Of a stretch of DNA of 64,000 nt, positions 44,058 through 53,489 are shown one piece after another. Source of the stretch: Dokdonia donghaensis DSW-1 (GTDB lineage Bacteria; Bacteroidota; Bacteroidia; Flavobacteriales; Flavobacteriaceae); assembly GCF_001653755.1 (NCBI RefSeq), contig NZ_CP015125.1:1684501-1748500 (forward strand). The letters run 5' to 3'. Position 1 is the stretch's first letter. Each line of letters starts with the position of its first letter. The translations under genes were made by a program, and so were the position numbers. The notes beneath the pieces were generated by a model that was not told the DNA's origin, did not search any database, and saw only the letters and a list, made by a program, of their open reading frames with translations.

Positions 44058-47000
44058 ATGATGAAAATCCTACGTCTAGCATTAGCTTTCATACTATTTT
44101 CTTTTTTTAATACATTGGTTTTTGCACAGTCTAGTCCTGGTGGACCAACGTGTGCAGCATCAGTACCTTTTTGTACGGCAGAGCTAGCTCAGCCCTTTGA
44201 TAACTGCTACAATGGTAGTACAAATCCAAACTGTACTACTTCTGGAGAATCAGGAATTGATTATGGCTGTTTAGGCTCTACGCCCTATCCAACTTGGTAT
44301 TTTTTACAAATAGACCAAGCGGGAACGCTTGAGTTTGAAATCGTTCAAAATGGATCTATAGAAGACGACGGAACTCCTACAGGAAATGGACTTGATGTGG
44401 ACTTTGCTATTTGGGGGCCCTTTAATGACACTAACGTATGTGGTATGTTAGGATCACCATTAGATTGTAGTTTTTCGGCAGCACCCATTGAGAATGCCAC
44501 TATTCCAAATGCGCAGGTTGGTGAGGTTTATGTTTTTTTAGTAACTAATTATGCTGCAAGTATTGGAGGTACACCGAATGGAGGTCAAGGTGAAATTTAT
44601 ATAAATCAAACAAATGCTACTGCCGGTAATGCAGGAACTACAGATTGCTCAATAGTTAATGCTTCTTTAGGAGCAGATCAAGAGGTTTGTGATGGAGAAA
44701 CAGTAACGCTAGATGCTACATCACCAGATGCTGCTGGATATGCTTGGGCAGTAGATACAGGTGCAGGATTTATGCCTGTATTAGACGGTACGGGTTCACA
44801 AGTAACAACAGCTACACTTGATGTAACGACTTCTGGCAACTACCAAGTGACTATAACAGATTTTGATGGAGAGACTGGGACAGATGAGGTTTTAGTTACA
44901 TTCTTTACGGTACCTACAGCAACGCAACCAGCAGATCTTTTTGAATGTGATACAGATGCAGACGGATCGGCTACTTTTAATCTAGACACTCAAATAGGTG
45001 ATATCCTTAACGGGCAAGACCCTAATGAGTTTGATGTGACTTTTCACTTAAGTCTTGCAGATGCTTCTGGTCCGGCAGGAATAGGAGCCCTTACAGGTAC
45101 CGCGGCTTACACTTCTACCACAGATGAGATATTTGTGCGTGTAGAAAATGCAAACTTGGCTGAGTGTGTAGCGACTACAAGCTTTATGATTAACGTTGTA
45201 GACTTACCTGTAGCAACAATGCCAGGTCTTTATGAGATTTGTGATGATGCGGCAGATGGTGATGATACAAATGGTATTGCCACCTTTGACCTATCTACAC
45301 TTAATGATGATGTTTTAAATGGACTTGACTCTATGCAATTTGTGGTGAGTTACCACGCAACAGGTCCTGATGCGACTGCAAATGCAAATCCATTACCGCT
45401 TGCTTATGAAAACGTAGGTTCACCAAACAATGATCAAATCTTTGCACGTGTCGAGAATACTGCTTTTACGGGTTGTTTTTCTATCACCCCAGTAAATTTA
45501 AGAGTAAATGCTTTGCCAGCATTAACTTCACCTGTGACGCTACGCCAGTGTGATGATGATATGAATGGAGTAAGCATTATAAATTTAACCCAAGCAGAAG
45601 GCGAGTTAAGTACAAATGCCGCAAATGAAACCTTTGCTTATTTTGATTCTTCTGGAGCTTCTATTCCAGACCCTACTGCTTATATGAATAGTAGTAACCC
45701 ATTTCTTGAAACAATTGGAGTTACGGTAACAAACTTAAATGGGTGTTCTCGCGATGGGACCATAAATCTTATAATTAGTGCTTCTCAAATACCTGGAGGT
45801 ACATTATTTGCAGATGAGATGGAGTGTGATACAGATAGTGATGGGGTTGCTTTATTTGATTTTTCTGCAGCAACAGCAGCTATAGAAGCATCGTTTGCTC
45901 CGCAAGTTGTTATTGTATCTTACTATGAAACACAACAAGAAGCTTTATCTGAAGTAAATCCTATTGCAGATCCTTCTGCTTATAATAACAACCTTACGTA
46001 CACAAGTGCTGGAGGTGTTCAAGATATCTGGGTACGAGTTGAAGCAGACACAGATAATGGTTGTGTAGGTCTTGGAGAGCACGTACGTCTTACCGTTGTT
46101 CCTAACCCCACTTTTCTACCCAACATCTCTGCGCTAGAAGAATGTTCACCTATCGCAAACGCTGCCCAATTTGATCTAACCGAGAACGATGCCGAGATTA
46201 CGGGCGGTGATCCTAATATTCTAGTTACTTATTATGAGAATGTAGGGAATTACACGGCGATGAATGCTATTGCTAACCCTACTGCTTTTTCAAACAGTAG
46301 CAACCCTCAAACCATTTACTATAGTCTTGAGGATGCTACTACGGGTTGTACTACGTTTGATTTTGTAAACCTTGCGATGAACTTTGAGCTCATCGTAAAC
46401 CAGAATCCTGTACTCACCACGCCTACCGAACTTCAAGTTTGTGATGATGATGGTGTGATAGATGGACTTACCACAGTAGATCTCTCTTCAAAAGATATTG
46501 AGATCACGGGTGGTTTTGATGCAAACCTTACCATCACCTACCACCTTGACCTCGCTGGTGCCGATGCTGGTGATGCAAGTATTCCAGACAAAACAATGTT
46601 TACAATGACCACCAATCCTCAGATTGTAGTGGCTCGTGTGACCGATAATACCACGGCTTGTTATGCAACGGTAAATCTTAGTGTGCGTAGTTTCCCAGTG
46701 CCAGTACCCGTAACTCCTGCAGATTATGAGGAGTGTGATGATGATAACGACGGAGTTTTTGACTTCTTCGTGCTCTCCTCTAGAGACGCCGAAATCACCG
46801 GTGGTGACCCAACCCTTACCGTCTCCTATTACCTCACTCAGGCAGATGCAGATAATGCACCGGTGGGTCAGGAGCTAGATAATATGATGTATATCAACAA
46901 TGAGCCTTTTGAGCAAATTGTATATGCTCGCGTTTTTAACGATGCCGGTTGTTACAGCACTACACCGCTTACCCTGCGTGTGCTCAACACCCCGATGCCT

Positions 47001-50000
47001 AACCAAGATGCGCTTCCATACGCGCTGTGTGATGACGATACCGATGGGCTTCAAATATTTGATTTGAGTACGCAAGAAGCTAATATCTTAGGTGGTTTAG
47101 ACCCTGCAACGCATACGGTGGAGTGGTTTTCTTCTCTCGCTTCCGCGGAAGCTGGAGCTCCTGCCATTGCAACTCCTAACGCTTATACGAGCAATACCGC
47201 TACCGTATATGCCCTAGTAACTGACACTGCACAGATGACCACTACAATGACCTTCTGTAGTAATATTGCCCCTTTAGAACTTATTGTAAACCCATTACCA
47301 ACCCCTACCCAACCTGCCGAATATGAGCTCTGTGATGATATAGAAAGTGGTAGTGATACCGATGAGTTTGCAAGCTTTGATTTACGTAGCCGTGATGATG
47401 AGATTACCGGTGGTAATGACGATTGGAGTGTGAGCTATCACCTCACCCAAGCAGATGCAGATGCCGGTACGCCCGTACTTACAGATATGTATCAGAATGT
47501 AGTAATGGCAAACCAAACCATCTTTGTACGTGTAGAAGATATTGTAACGGCTTGTTATGAGACTATCACCTTAACCTTAGTGGTAAACCCATTACCATCA
47601 CCTACTACCATAGCACCGGTAGAGGAGTGTGATACAATGGCAAATGATGGCGACCCAGATAATGATGGGGATGCTATTTTTGACCTTACTGGCCAGGTAA
47701 CGACAGACATTATAAATGGCGAGGCCTTTGTGGGACTTACCTTCCACGAGACCATTGCCGCTGCAGAGCTAGGTACACCAGCCATAGCAAACCCAGCAGC
47801 CTACCAGACGGTATCAAGAACTATTTATGTAAGAGCTACAGATACAGACCCTGCTACCAGCACTGAGTGTTACCGTATCGTAGAGTTAGAACTTATCGTG
47901 CAACCTGCACCGGTACTACCTACCACTATCCCAGACCTTACCGAGTGTGATGATGATGGGGACGGGCAAGCGCTGTTTGACCTTACACAAAACGATGCCG
48001 TGATCTACGGGACACAAACCCCAGCAGCTGTAACCCTTACGTATCACGAGACACTTGCCAGTGCAGAAGCAATGGTAGGCAGTGCGGCAGATATGCCTAT
48101 TGCAGACCCTGTAAACTACCTTGCCAGTGCACCGGTAACCCAGCTGTGGGTACGTCTAGAAGACACCGCAACAGGTTGTACTGTAGTAGGTACTTTTAAT
48201 CTAAACATCGCAATGATTCCTACCATCACCCCACCAGGACTTTTTGAAGCCTGTGATAGTGCGGGTGCCCTCGTAGGAACCGATGATGATGGGATTACTA
48301 CTTTTGACCTTACCAGCCTTGATGCAGGTATTACCGGTGGAGATCCAGCCCTTACCGTGACCTACTATGAGTCGCAAGCAGACCTAGATGCAGGTATTGC
48401 AAATGCTATTGCCACACCAGCGGCATATATCAATGATGGTACTAGTCCGCAGACGCTTTTTATCTTAGTAAGTAGTAGTGATGCAGGAATGTGTGGTGCA
48501 GAGACTACGGTAGACCTACAGGTGAATCCGCTACCTGTTATTGGAGAACCTTTACCAGAAGCGATAGCTTGTGATGAAGACAATGATGGTTTTGGAGCCT
48601 TTGACTTGCAACAATATAATGATGACTTGTTAGCAACGCTTACAGATATCACCCTACGTTTTTATGAAACCCTAGATAATGCCACGGCAGACACGGGAGC
48701 AGGGCAGATAGATATTACCGTTCCTTATAACAACATCACAGGGATGACCTCACTGTATGTGGTAGCACAAGATACCAACCCTGCAACGGCAACGGCTTGT
48801 ACTAAGATTTATGAGTTTGAGCTTGTGGTGTATCCTATCCCAGAGATTCCCGCAGCCCTTGAAACACTTACCGAGTGTGATAATGATAATAACCTGATGG
48901 AAATCATAGACCTTACTCAAAATGAGGTTGCCATCATAGGGACACAAGATGCAACCACGCTTGTCATTACCTATCACAATACCCTAGCAGATGCAGAAAC
49001 GGGTAACAACCCAATTATTGATCCAGCCAACTATAACGCAACACAGATGACACCACTTGAGGTAATCTGGGTACGTTTACAAGTAAATGATGGTAGTCCA
49101 AATATCTGTGCTGCAGTGAGCTCTTTTGAAATCTCTGTAGAAAGCCCACCTACGGCAAACCCAGTAAATGATGATCTAGACCTAATGGTTTGTGATGATG
49201 ATGCAGATACCTTTAATGTATTTGACCTTACGGTTAATGAGGCAAGTCTTACCGGTGGTGATCCATTACTATCTGTGACCTATTATGCAAGTCTTGCAGA
49301 CCAGATGAGTGATACTCCTATTACAGACCCTACAGCTTATACAAACATTCAGAACCCACAGACGATACAGGCAGTAGTCTCTAGCGCAGCAGGATGTACC
49401 GACCAGACTACTTTTGACATTGAGGTGTTACCATTACCTACGCCTAACACAATGCCAGATGCCGTGGAGGTATGTGATGCCACGACAGATATTGATACTG
49501 ATGGCGATGGGGTGATTGACGCTGGCTCTGGTTCAGATACCGATGGTTTTGAGAGCTTTGATCTTACGGGTGTGATTGCTCAGATAGGCGGAGGGGAGCC
49601 TGTAGATATCTTAGTGTATACAGATCTCGCTTTCGCGGAAGCGAACCCAGACGACCCAACGCTTGCAGTGGCAGATGTCACTAACTTTATCAATACCACA
49701 TCTGGTAACCAAACGCTCTACGCACGTGTGGAACGTAATGTACCGGGCGATGATGACTTAGACAGCGACGGAAACTTATGTTATGTGATTGTGCCTTTTG
49801 AGGTGATTGTAAATCCGCTACCTGTATTGGCAGAAGCGGGACCTATTGATTATACCTTCTGTGAAGAATTTGATGGAGATGATACAATGGGAAGTGTTGA
49901 TCTTACGACCCTGGCAGATGAGATAGGGATTCTTGCGGCGCCACAGGTAACGAGTGATTTTACGATAAGCTATCACCAGTTACTGGTGCAGGCAGAGGCA

Positions 50001-51224
50001 AACACGGCTGCACTAAGTTCGCCATACACGGTGGCAGATGGTGAGGAGCTGTTTGTGCGTATTGAAGATAACACCACGGGTTGTGTGAACTTTACAAGCA
50101 TCATCTTTACGGTAGAGAGCCGTCCAGAGGTGTCTCCAGCAGATAATATGGTACAGTGTGCCGATGATCTTGGGATTAATGTTGCGCCTAACCAAGATGA
50201 GGCTACCTTTGACCTTACCCAGCAAAATGCGATGATTACCGGTGGGGTAGCTGGCACTTCTGTTACTTACTACACCAGCCTGGCAGATGCAGAGGCAATG
50301 ATAAATGCGATAGACACGCCTAGTGCTTATGTGAATACAAGTAACCCACAGACTATTTATGCTAGAGCGGTTAATACAGCTAGTAACTGTGAGAGTACGA
50401 TGGTGGTAGACTTTGAGATTTTTGTACAAGCACTACCATATACAGACCTTAGCAATGAGGGCGGACAGATTTGTGTGGATGAGATTACGGGTGAAGCGCT
50501 TGATCCGTTTACGATAGATGGTACGGTAGAAGATCCTCAGATTGGGGTGACTTATAGCTATGCGTGGACACTAGATGGTGCATTGATATCACTAAATCCT
50601 GTGGTGACTGTAGATGCTGCAGGAACCTACCAGGTGCTGGTTACAGCTACGTATGTAGATGGTACGGAGTGTGATTACCTAGCAGAGGCGGTATATACGG
50701 CAGAGAGCGCGCCGGTGTTTGAGGCGATTGTACTAGAACCTTCTTTTAACAGTAGCGGATTATACACGGTAGAGGTGATCAACATCACGGGAGCAAATCC
50801 TAACTCTGAGTATGAGTTTGCTCTAGATGATGGCCCGTTCCAGAGTAGTACGACTTTTACAAATGTGACTCCAGGAACACATACCATTTTTGGAAGACTA
50901 GCAAGTGGTAACTGTTCGATCTCTGAGTTTGAGATAGGGATCATCGATTACCCACGTTTCTTTACACCTAACGCAGATGGTTTTCACGATACGTGGAATA
51001 TCATAGGGCTGGGCGTGGATCCTAACCTGAATGCAAAGATTTTCATCTTTGATAGATATGGGAAGCTCTTAAAACAACTAAGCCCTACAAGCCCAGGATG
51101 GGACGGTACTTTTAATGGACAACCGATGCCGAGTAACGACTACTGGTTTAGAGTAGAGTTTACAGAGGTAGATGACCTAGGGACACAGAGAACCGTAAAT
51201 GGTCACTTTACATTGAAGAGATAA
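44058..51224 (+). CDS. Giant repeat surface protein with type IX secretion (type B) sorting domain
   Basis: The 2388-residue protein has a signal peptide (about 1-24, ending NTLVFAQ). An N-terminal domain of about 200 residues follows (PTWYFLQIDQAGTLEFEI, VYVFLVTNYAA), then one Ig-like unit. I count about 18 tandem units of roughly 100-115 residues, each opening with a Cys-Asp cluster (for example ECDDDGDGQALFDLTQNDA) and ending near VNPLP. The end matches the gliding-motility-associated C-terminal domain: FFTPNADGFHDTWNI, IFDRYGKLLKQLSP and GWDGTFNGQPMPSNDYWFRV. Type B domains direct secretion through PorSS/T9SS to the cell surface. The D-x-D-x-DG loops probably bind calcium. Role: adhesin-like, inferred. 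Confidence 0.93.
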   Translation: MMKILRLALAFILFSFFNTLVFAQSSPGGPTCAASVPFCTAELAQPFDNCYNGSTNPNCTTSGESGIDYGCLGSTPYPTWYFLQIDQAGTLEFEIVQNGSIEDDGTPTGNGLDVDFAIWGPFNDTNVCGMLGSPLDCSFSAAPIENATIPNAQVGEVYVFLVTNYAASIGGTPNGGQGEIYINQTNATAGNAGTTDCSIVNASLGADQEVCDGETVTLDATSPDAAGYAWAVDTGAGFMPVLDGTGSQVTTATLDVTTSGNYQVTITDFDGETGTDEVLVTFFTVPTATQPADLFECDTDADGSATFNLDTQIGDILNGQDPNEFDVTFHLSLADASGPAGIGALTGTAAYTSTTDEIFVRVENANLAECVATTSFMINVVDLPVATMPGLYEICDDAADGDDTNGIATFDLSTLNDDVLNGLDSMQFVVSYHATGPDATANANPLPLAYENVGSPNNDQIFARVENTAFTGCFSITPVNLRVNALPALTSPVTLRQCDDDMNGVSIINLTQAEGELSTNAANETFAYFDSSGASIPDPTAYMNSSNPFLETIGVTVTNLNGCSRDGTINLIISASQIPGGTLFADEMECDTDSDGVALFDFSAATAAIEASFAPQVVIVSYYETQQEALSEVNPIADPSAYNNNLTYTSAGGVQDIWVRVEADTDNGCVGLGEHVRLTVVPNPTFLPNISALEECSPIANAAQFDLTENDAEITGGDPNILVTYYENVGNYTAMNAIANPTAFSNSSNPQTIYYSLEDATTGCTTFDFVNLAMNFELIVNQNPVLTTPTELQVCDDDGVIDGLTTVDLSSKDIEITGGFDANLTITYHLDLAGADAGDASIPDKTMFTMTTNPQIVVARVTDNTTACYATVNLSVRSFPVPVPVTPADYEECDDDNDGVFDFFVLSSRDAEITGGDPTLTVSYYLTQADADNAPVGQELDNMMYINNEPFEQIVYARVFNDAGCYSTTPLTLRVLNTPMPNQDALPYALCDDDTDGLQIFDLSTQEANILGGLDPATHTVEWFSSLASAEAGAPAIATPNAYTSNTATVYALVTDTAQMTTTMTFCSNIAPLELIVNPLPTPTQPAEYELCDDIESGSDTDEFASFDLRSRDDEITGGNDDWSVSYHLTQADADAGTPVLTDMYQNVVMANQTIFVRVEDIVTACYETITLTLVVNPLPSPTTIAPVEECDTMANDGDPDNDGDAIFDLTGQVTTDIINGEAFVGLTFHETIAAAELGTPAIANPAAYQTVSRTIYVRATDTDPATSTECYRIVELELIVQPAPVLPTTIPDLTECDDDGDGQALFDLTQNDAVIYGTQTPAAVTLTYHETLASAEAMVGSAADMPIADPVNYLASAPVTQLWVRLEDTATGCTVVGTFNLNIAMIPTITPPGLFEACDSAGALVGTDDDGITTFDLTSLDAGITGGDPALTVTYYESQADLDAGIANAIATPAAYINDGTSPQTLFILVSSSDAGMCGAETTVDLQVNPLPVIGEPLPEAIACDEDNDGFGAFDLQQYNDDLLATLTDITLRFYETLDNATADTGAGQIDITVPYNNITGMTSLYVVAQDTNPATATACTKIYEFELVVYPIPEIPAALETLTECDNDNNLMEIIDLTQNEVAIIGTQDATTLVITYHNTLADAETGNNPIIDPANYNATQMTPLEVIWVRLQVNDGSPNICAAVSSFEISVESPPTANPVNDDLDLMVCDDDADTFNVFDLTVNEASLTGGDPLLSVTYYASLADQMSDTPITDPTAYTNIQNPQTIQAVVSSAAGCTDQTTFDIEVLPLPTPNTMPDAVEVCDATTDIDTDGDGVIDAGSGSDTDGFESFDLTGVIAQIGGGEPVDILVYTDLAFAEANPDDPTLAVADVTNFINTTSGNQTLYARVERNVPGDDDLDSDGNLCYVIVPFEVIVNPLPVLAEAGPIDYTFCEEFDGDDTMGSVDLTTLADEIGILAAPQVTSDFTISYHQLLVQAEANTAALSSPYTVADGEELFVRIEDNTTGCVNFTSIIFTVESRPEVSPADNMVQCADDLGINVAPNQDEATFDLTQQNAMITGGVAGTSVTYYTSLADAEAMINAIDTPSAYVNTSNPQTIYARAVNTASNCESTMVVDFEIFVQALPYTDLSNEGGQICVDEITGEALDPFTIDGTVEDPQIGVTYSYAWTLDGALISLNPVVTVDAAGTYQVLVTATYVDGTECDYLAEAVYTAESAPVFEAIVLEPSFNSSGLYTVEVINITGANPNSEYEFALDDGPFQSSTTFTNVTPGTHTIFGRLASGNCSISEFEIGIIDYPRFFTPNADGFHDTWNIIGLGVDPNLNAKIFIFDRYGKLLKQLSPTSPGWDGTFNGQPMPSNDYWFRVEFTEVDDLGTQRTVNGHFTLKR
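47139..47152. repeat. Iterated palindrome, variant keeping perfect symmetry (GCTTCCGCGGAAGC)
   Basis: Differs from the common form by a compensating pair of changes (T to C and A to G), so the dyad stays perfect. Translated as SAEA in the giant surface-protein gene. Confidence 0.6.
49629..49642. repeat. Iterated palindrome, near copy (GCTTTCGCGGAAGC)
   Basis: One substitution, which breaks symmetry. Translated within DLAFAEAN in a later repeat unit of the giant protein, at an equivalent position to the copy at 47139. Confidence 0.65.
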
Positions 51225-51245
51225 GAAGTAGATAAAACCGATTTT

Positions 51246-51281
51246 AAAAAGCTCTCAGTATTAAATACTGAGAGCTTTTTT
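51246..51281. terminator. Strong bidirectional terminator after the giant gene
   Basis: AAAAAGCTCTCAGTA (51246-51260) pairs perfectly with TACTGAGAGCTTTTT (51266-51280) around a 5-nt loop, followed by a further T. It lies 21 bp past the stop. Confidence 0.93.
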
Positions 51282-51385
51282 AGTTATGGTATGAGGTGTA
51301 AATTATAATCTAGTTGCTGAGAAGTCTAATGGTTGTGATATTAATCAAGCAATGTGCAGTAAAAGTTTGCAATGCTTAATTACCT

Positions 51386-51513
51386 GCGTGAGGGATAGTA
51401 GTGGTTACCCTGCAGTGTTGTGGAGCGATAGCGCAGCATCACGAAGCGTATGAGCGTATAGCCCGGTCACTATACTTGAAGAATGAAATGATGAAAGAAT
51501 AGGGGCACGCCCT
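51386..51513 (-). repeat. Dispersed intergenic element, copy A (about 128 bp)
   Basis: Bounded by GCGTGAGGGATAG and GGGGCACGCCC, so its ends form an inverted pair. It shares GTATGAGCGTATAGCC and a GGATAGTAGTGGTTACCC half-site with the element at 58543. Between the 51281 terminator and the PorV/PorQ-like gene I see nothing else. Orientation is called by the GGGCGT end. Confidence 0.7.
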
Positions 51514-51529
51514 AGTAGAAAGAAAGAGA

Positions 51530-52597
51530 CTATCTAAAAAGTTCCCAATCTAATTTTACAGAAAATACGTTAGAATATATAGCAGCGCTCTGATCACCTA
51601 TATCTGTGAGTGCATAATCTACGTGAATGCCTTTGTACTTAAAACCTACACCAATGTTAGGCTGGAAGCCCATCGTAGTACTATTGTCTAGTGCTGTGAG
51701 TTCTTGGAAATTACCTACACCCGCTCGCACATACACCAGCTCTGCATAGCCAAATTCAAGACCTAGGGCAGGAGTTGCACTTACAGACGAGCTAGAGATG
51801 ATATCATTAGTTTGAGTAAATCTAAAATTCATATCAAGTTCTGCTCTTAAGGAGTAGTCGTAATGGAAAATCCACTGTCTTCCCATACCTATTTGAAGTT
51901 TTGGGATGGTGATTTCTGTTTTTTCTGGAAGTTCTTGATTTTGCCCTTCTACGGCATCGCTTATGGTAGCAAACTGCTCTTCATCTATGCTCCACGCATT
52001 TACGGTAGTGGTGATATCACGCGCCATAAGCCCAAAATCCCAGTCGCCTCTCTTAAATTGTAGTCCTACATCAAGGCCAAAACCCCAACTATTTGCAAAG
52101 TCGCCTATCACACGACGTACCACCTTTGCATTCACCCCTAGATTTAAACCATCTAGTGGCAGCGCGCGTGCATAAGAGACCGTAAAGGCATAGTCTGCAG
52201 TAGAAAATAAGCTTATACGATTGTAATCTATATTACCTTGATCATCTATGAGCTGTGTGGTGTTTAAAATATCGTCTACCCCAAACCTTATGATAGAAAT
52301 ACCTACGGCACTTTTATCATCTAGTGGTTTTGCAAAGCCTATGTAGTCGTAGTTTGCAATGTTTGCAAAGTAAGAAGCGTGCATTAATGAGATCTGGTTA
52401 TCTTCTAGGTTCACTAGCCCTGCAGGATTCCAGTAGCCCGCATTTACATCGCTTGTACTTGCCACAACCGCATTACTCATACCAAGAGCGGCAGCGTCTA
52501 CACCAATATTCAAAAACTCATTTGAGTAAGAACGTACCGCTTGAGAAGCAGCAGTCATTGTAATAAGTATAGATAGTATGGTAAGCGATTTTTTCAA
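51530..52597 (-). CDS. PorV/PorQ-family outer-membrane protein
   Basis: The protein has about 355 residues from a TTG at 52597. A signal peptide (KKSLTILSILITMTAASQA) is followed by NEFLNIGVDAAALGMSNAVVAS and VNAGYWNPAGLVNL, the family N-terminal signature. Alternating beta-strands run to a final aromatic residue (VKLDWELFR). PorV and relatives form outer-membrane barrels that shuttle or anchor type IX secretion cargo. The gene is convergent with the type B sorting-domain gene. An ATG at 52648 is in frame but would put 17 residues before the signal peptide, so the TTG is my preferred start. Confidence 0.82.
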   Translation of the reverse strand: MKKSLTILSILITMTAASQAVRSYSNEFLNIGVDAAALGMSNAVVASTSDVNAGYWNPAGLVNLEDNQISLMHASYFANIANYDYIGFAKPLDDKSAVGISIIRFGVDDILNTTQLIDDQGNIDYNRISLFSTADYAFTVSYARALPLDGLNLGVNAKVVRRVIGDFANSWGFGLDVGLQFKRGDWDFGLMARDITTTVNAWSIDEEQFATISDAVEGQNQELPEKTEITIPKLQIGMGRQWIFHYDYSLRAELDMNFRFTQTNDIISSSSVSATPALGLEFGYAELVYVRAGVGNFQELTALDNSTTMGFQPNIGVGFKYKGIHVDYALTDIGDQSAAIYSNVFSVKLDWELFR

Positions 52598-52720
52598 TAG
52601 CAGGATTTGTGAGACAAATATCCCACTTTTAGTACACATTGTAAACAATAAAACGGGCTAGATATTGCCTGTAGCCACATTAGTATAGATATCTTCCCTA
52701 TTTTTACCGAAAATTATAAA

Positions 52721-53443
52721 ATGTCTATAAAGAGTTACGTACCTAATGCAATCACAATGGGCAACCTTTTAAGCGGTTGTGTCGCAGTCGTATTTGCTGT
52801 AAATGACAGGCTTGAACTTGCTGCCATATTTGTAGCTCTTGGGATTTTCTTTGATTTTTTTGATGGATTTTTTGCGCGTATTCTTAATGCCTCTAGTGAG
52901 GTAGGATTGCAACTAGACTCACTGGCAGATATGGTGACTAGTGGTGTAGTGCCTGGTGTGGTAATGTATCAACTGCTAGAAGATGCTAGCGGCATTCCTT
53001 GGGGAGCGGCACTTGAAGAGCAGCACTTTCACTTAGGGTATATAGGCTTTGCCATAACGATGGCTTCGGCATATAGGTTGGCAAAATTTAATGTAGACGA
53101 TCGCCAGACTAATTCTTTTATAGGACTTCCTACGCCTGCAAATACCTTATTTATACTAAGCTTGCCGCTCATATTAATGTTTGAAGAGTACGCTTTCGCG
53201 AAAGCGCTATTAGAAAACCCATATGTCCTTATATTACTTACCGCATTAAGTTGTTTTATGCTCAATGCAGAACTTCCATTATTTGCATTGAAGTTCAAAA
53301 ACTGGTCTTTTGGCCAAAATGAAGTGCGCTACTTATTCTTACTAGCCAGTGTATTATTACTGGTGTTCTTTCAATTTTTAGGAGTTCCTCTTATTATTAT
53401 CTTATACATTCTTCTTTCCTTAGTTTTTAAGGAGCAATCATAG
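52721..53443 (+). CDS. pssA: CDP-diacylglycerol-serine O-phosphatidyltransferase
   Basis: The 240-residue membrane enzyme carries the CDP-alcohol phosphotransferase motif as DFFDGFFARILNA, then G and LDSLAD (DGxxAR...G...D...D, about residues 48-69). It has about seven hydrophobic segments. It makes phosphatidylserine, the precursor of phosphatidylethanolamine. An exact palindrome copy encodes EYAFAKALL near 157-163, in a loop before a membrane helix. It is followed after 46 bp by pepD, with a promoter-like box between. Confidence 0.94.
   Translation: MSIKSYVPNAITMGNLLSGCVAVVFAVNDRLELAAIFVALGIFFDFFDGFFARILNASSEVGLQLDSLADMVTSGVVPGVVMYQLLEDASGIPWGAALEEQHFHLGYIGFAITMASAYRLAKFNVDDRQTNSFIGLPTPANTLFILSLPLILMFEEYAFAKALLENPYVLILLTALSCFMLNAELPLFALKFKNWSFGQNEVRYLFLLASVLLLVFFQFLGVPLIIILYILLSLVFKEQS
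53192..53205. repeat. Iterated palindrome, exact copy 11 (intragenic, AFAKA phase)
   Basis: Symmetric over 16 bp (53191-53206), preceded by A at 53190. Inside pssA, in a loop region. Confidence 0.95.
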
Positions 53444-53464
53444 GTCTAGCTTATTTCAAGCTAT

Positions 53465-53472
53465 TATCTTTG
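53465..53472 (+). promoter_or_regulatory. Candidate -7 box for pepD (TATCTTTG)
   Basis: TATCTTTG fits TAnnTTTG and is 17 bp ahead of the ATG at 53490. This would place transcription start inside an upstream in-frame GTG at 53472, supporting the later ATG as the real start. No clear TTTG lies at -33. Confidence 0.45.
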
Positions 53473-53489
53473 TGAAAAATTTGAACACA

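Noticed and set aside
50013..50429. A 138-codon minus-strand frame inside the giant gene
   Set aside because: Repeat-rich antisense shadow; the sense frame is continuous and periodic across it.
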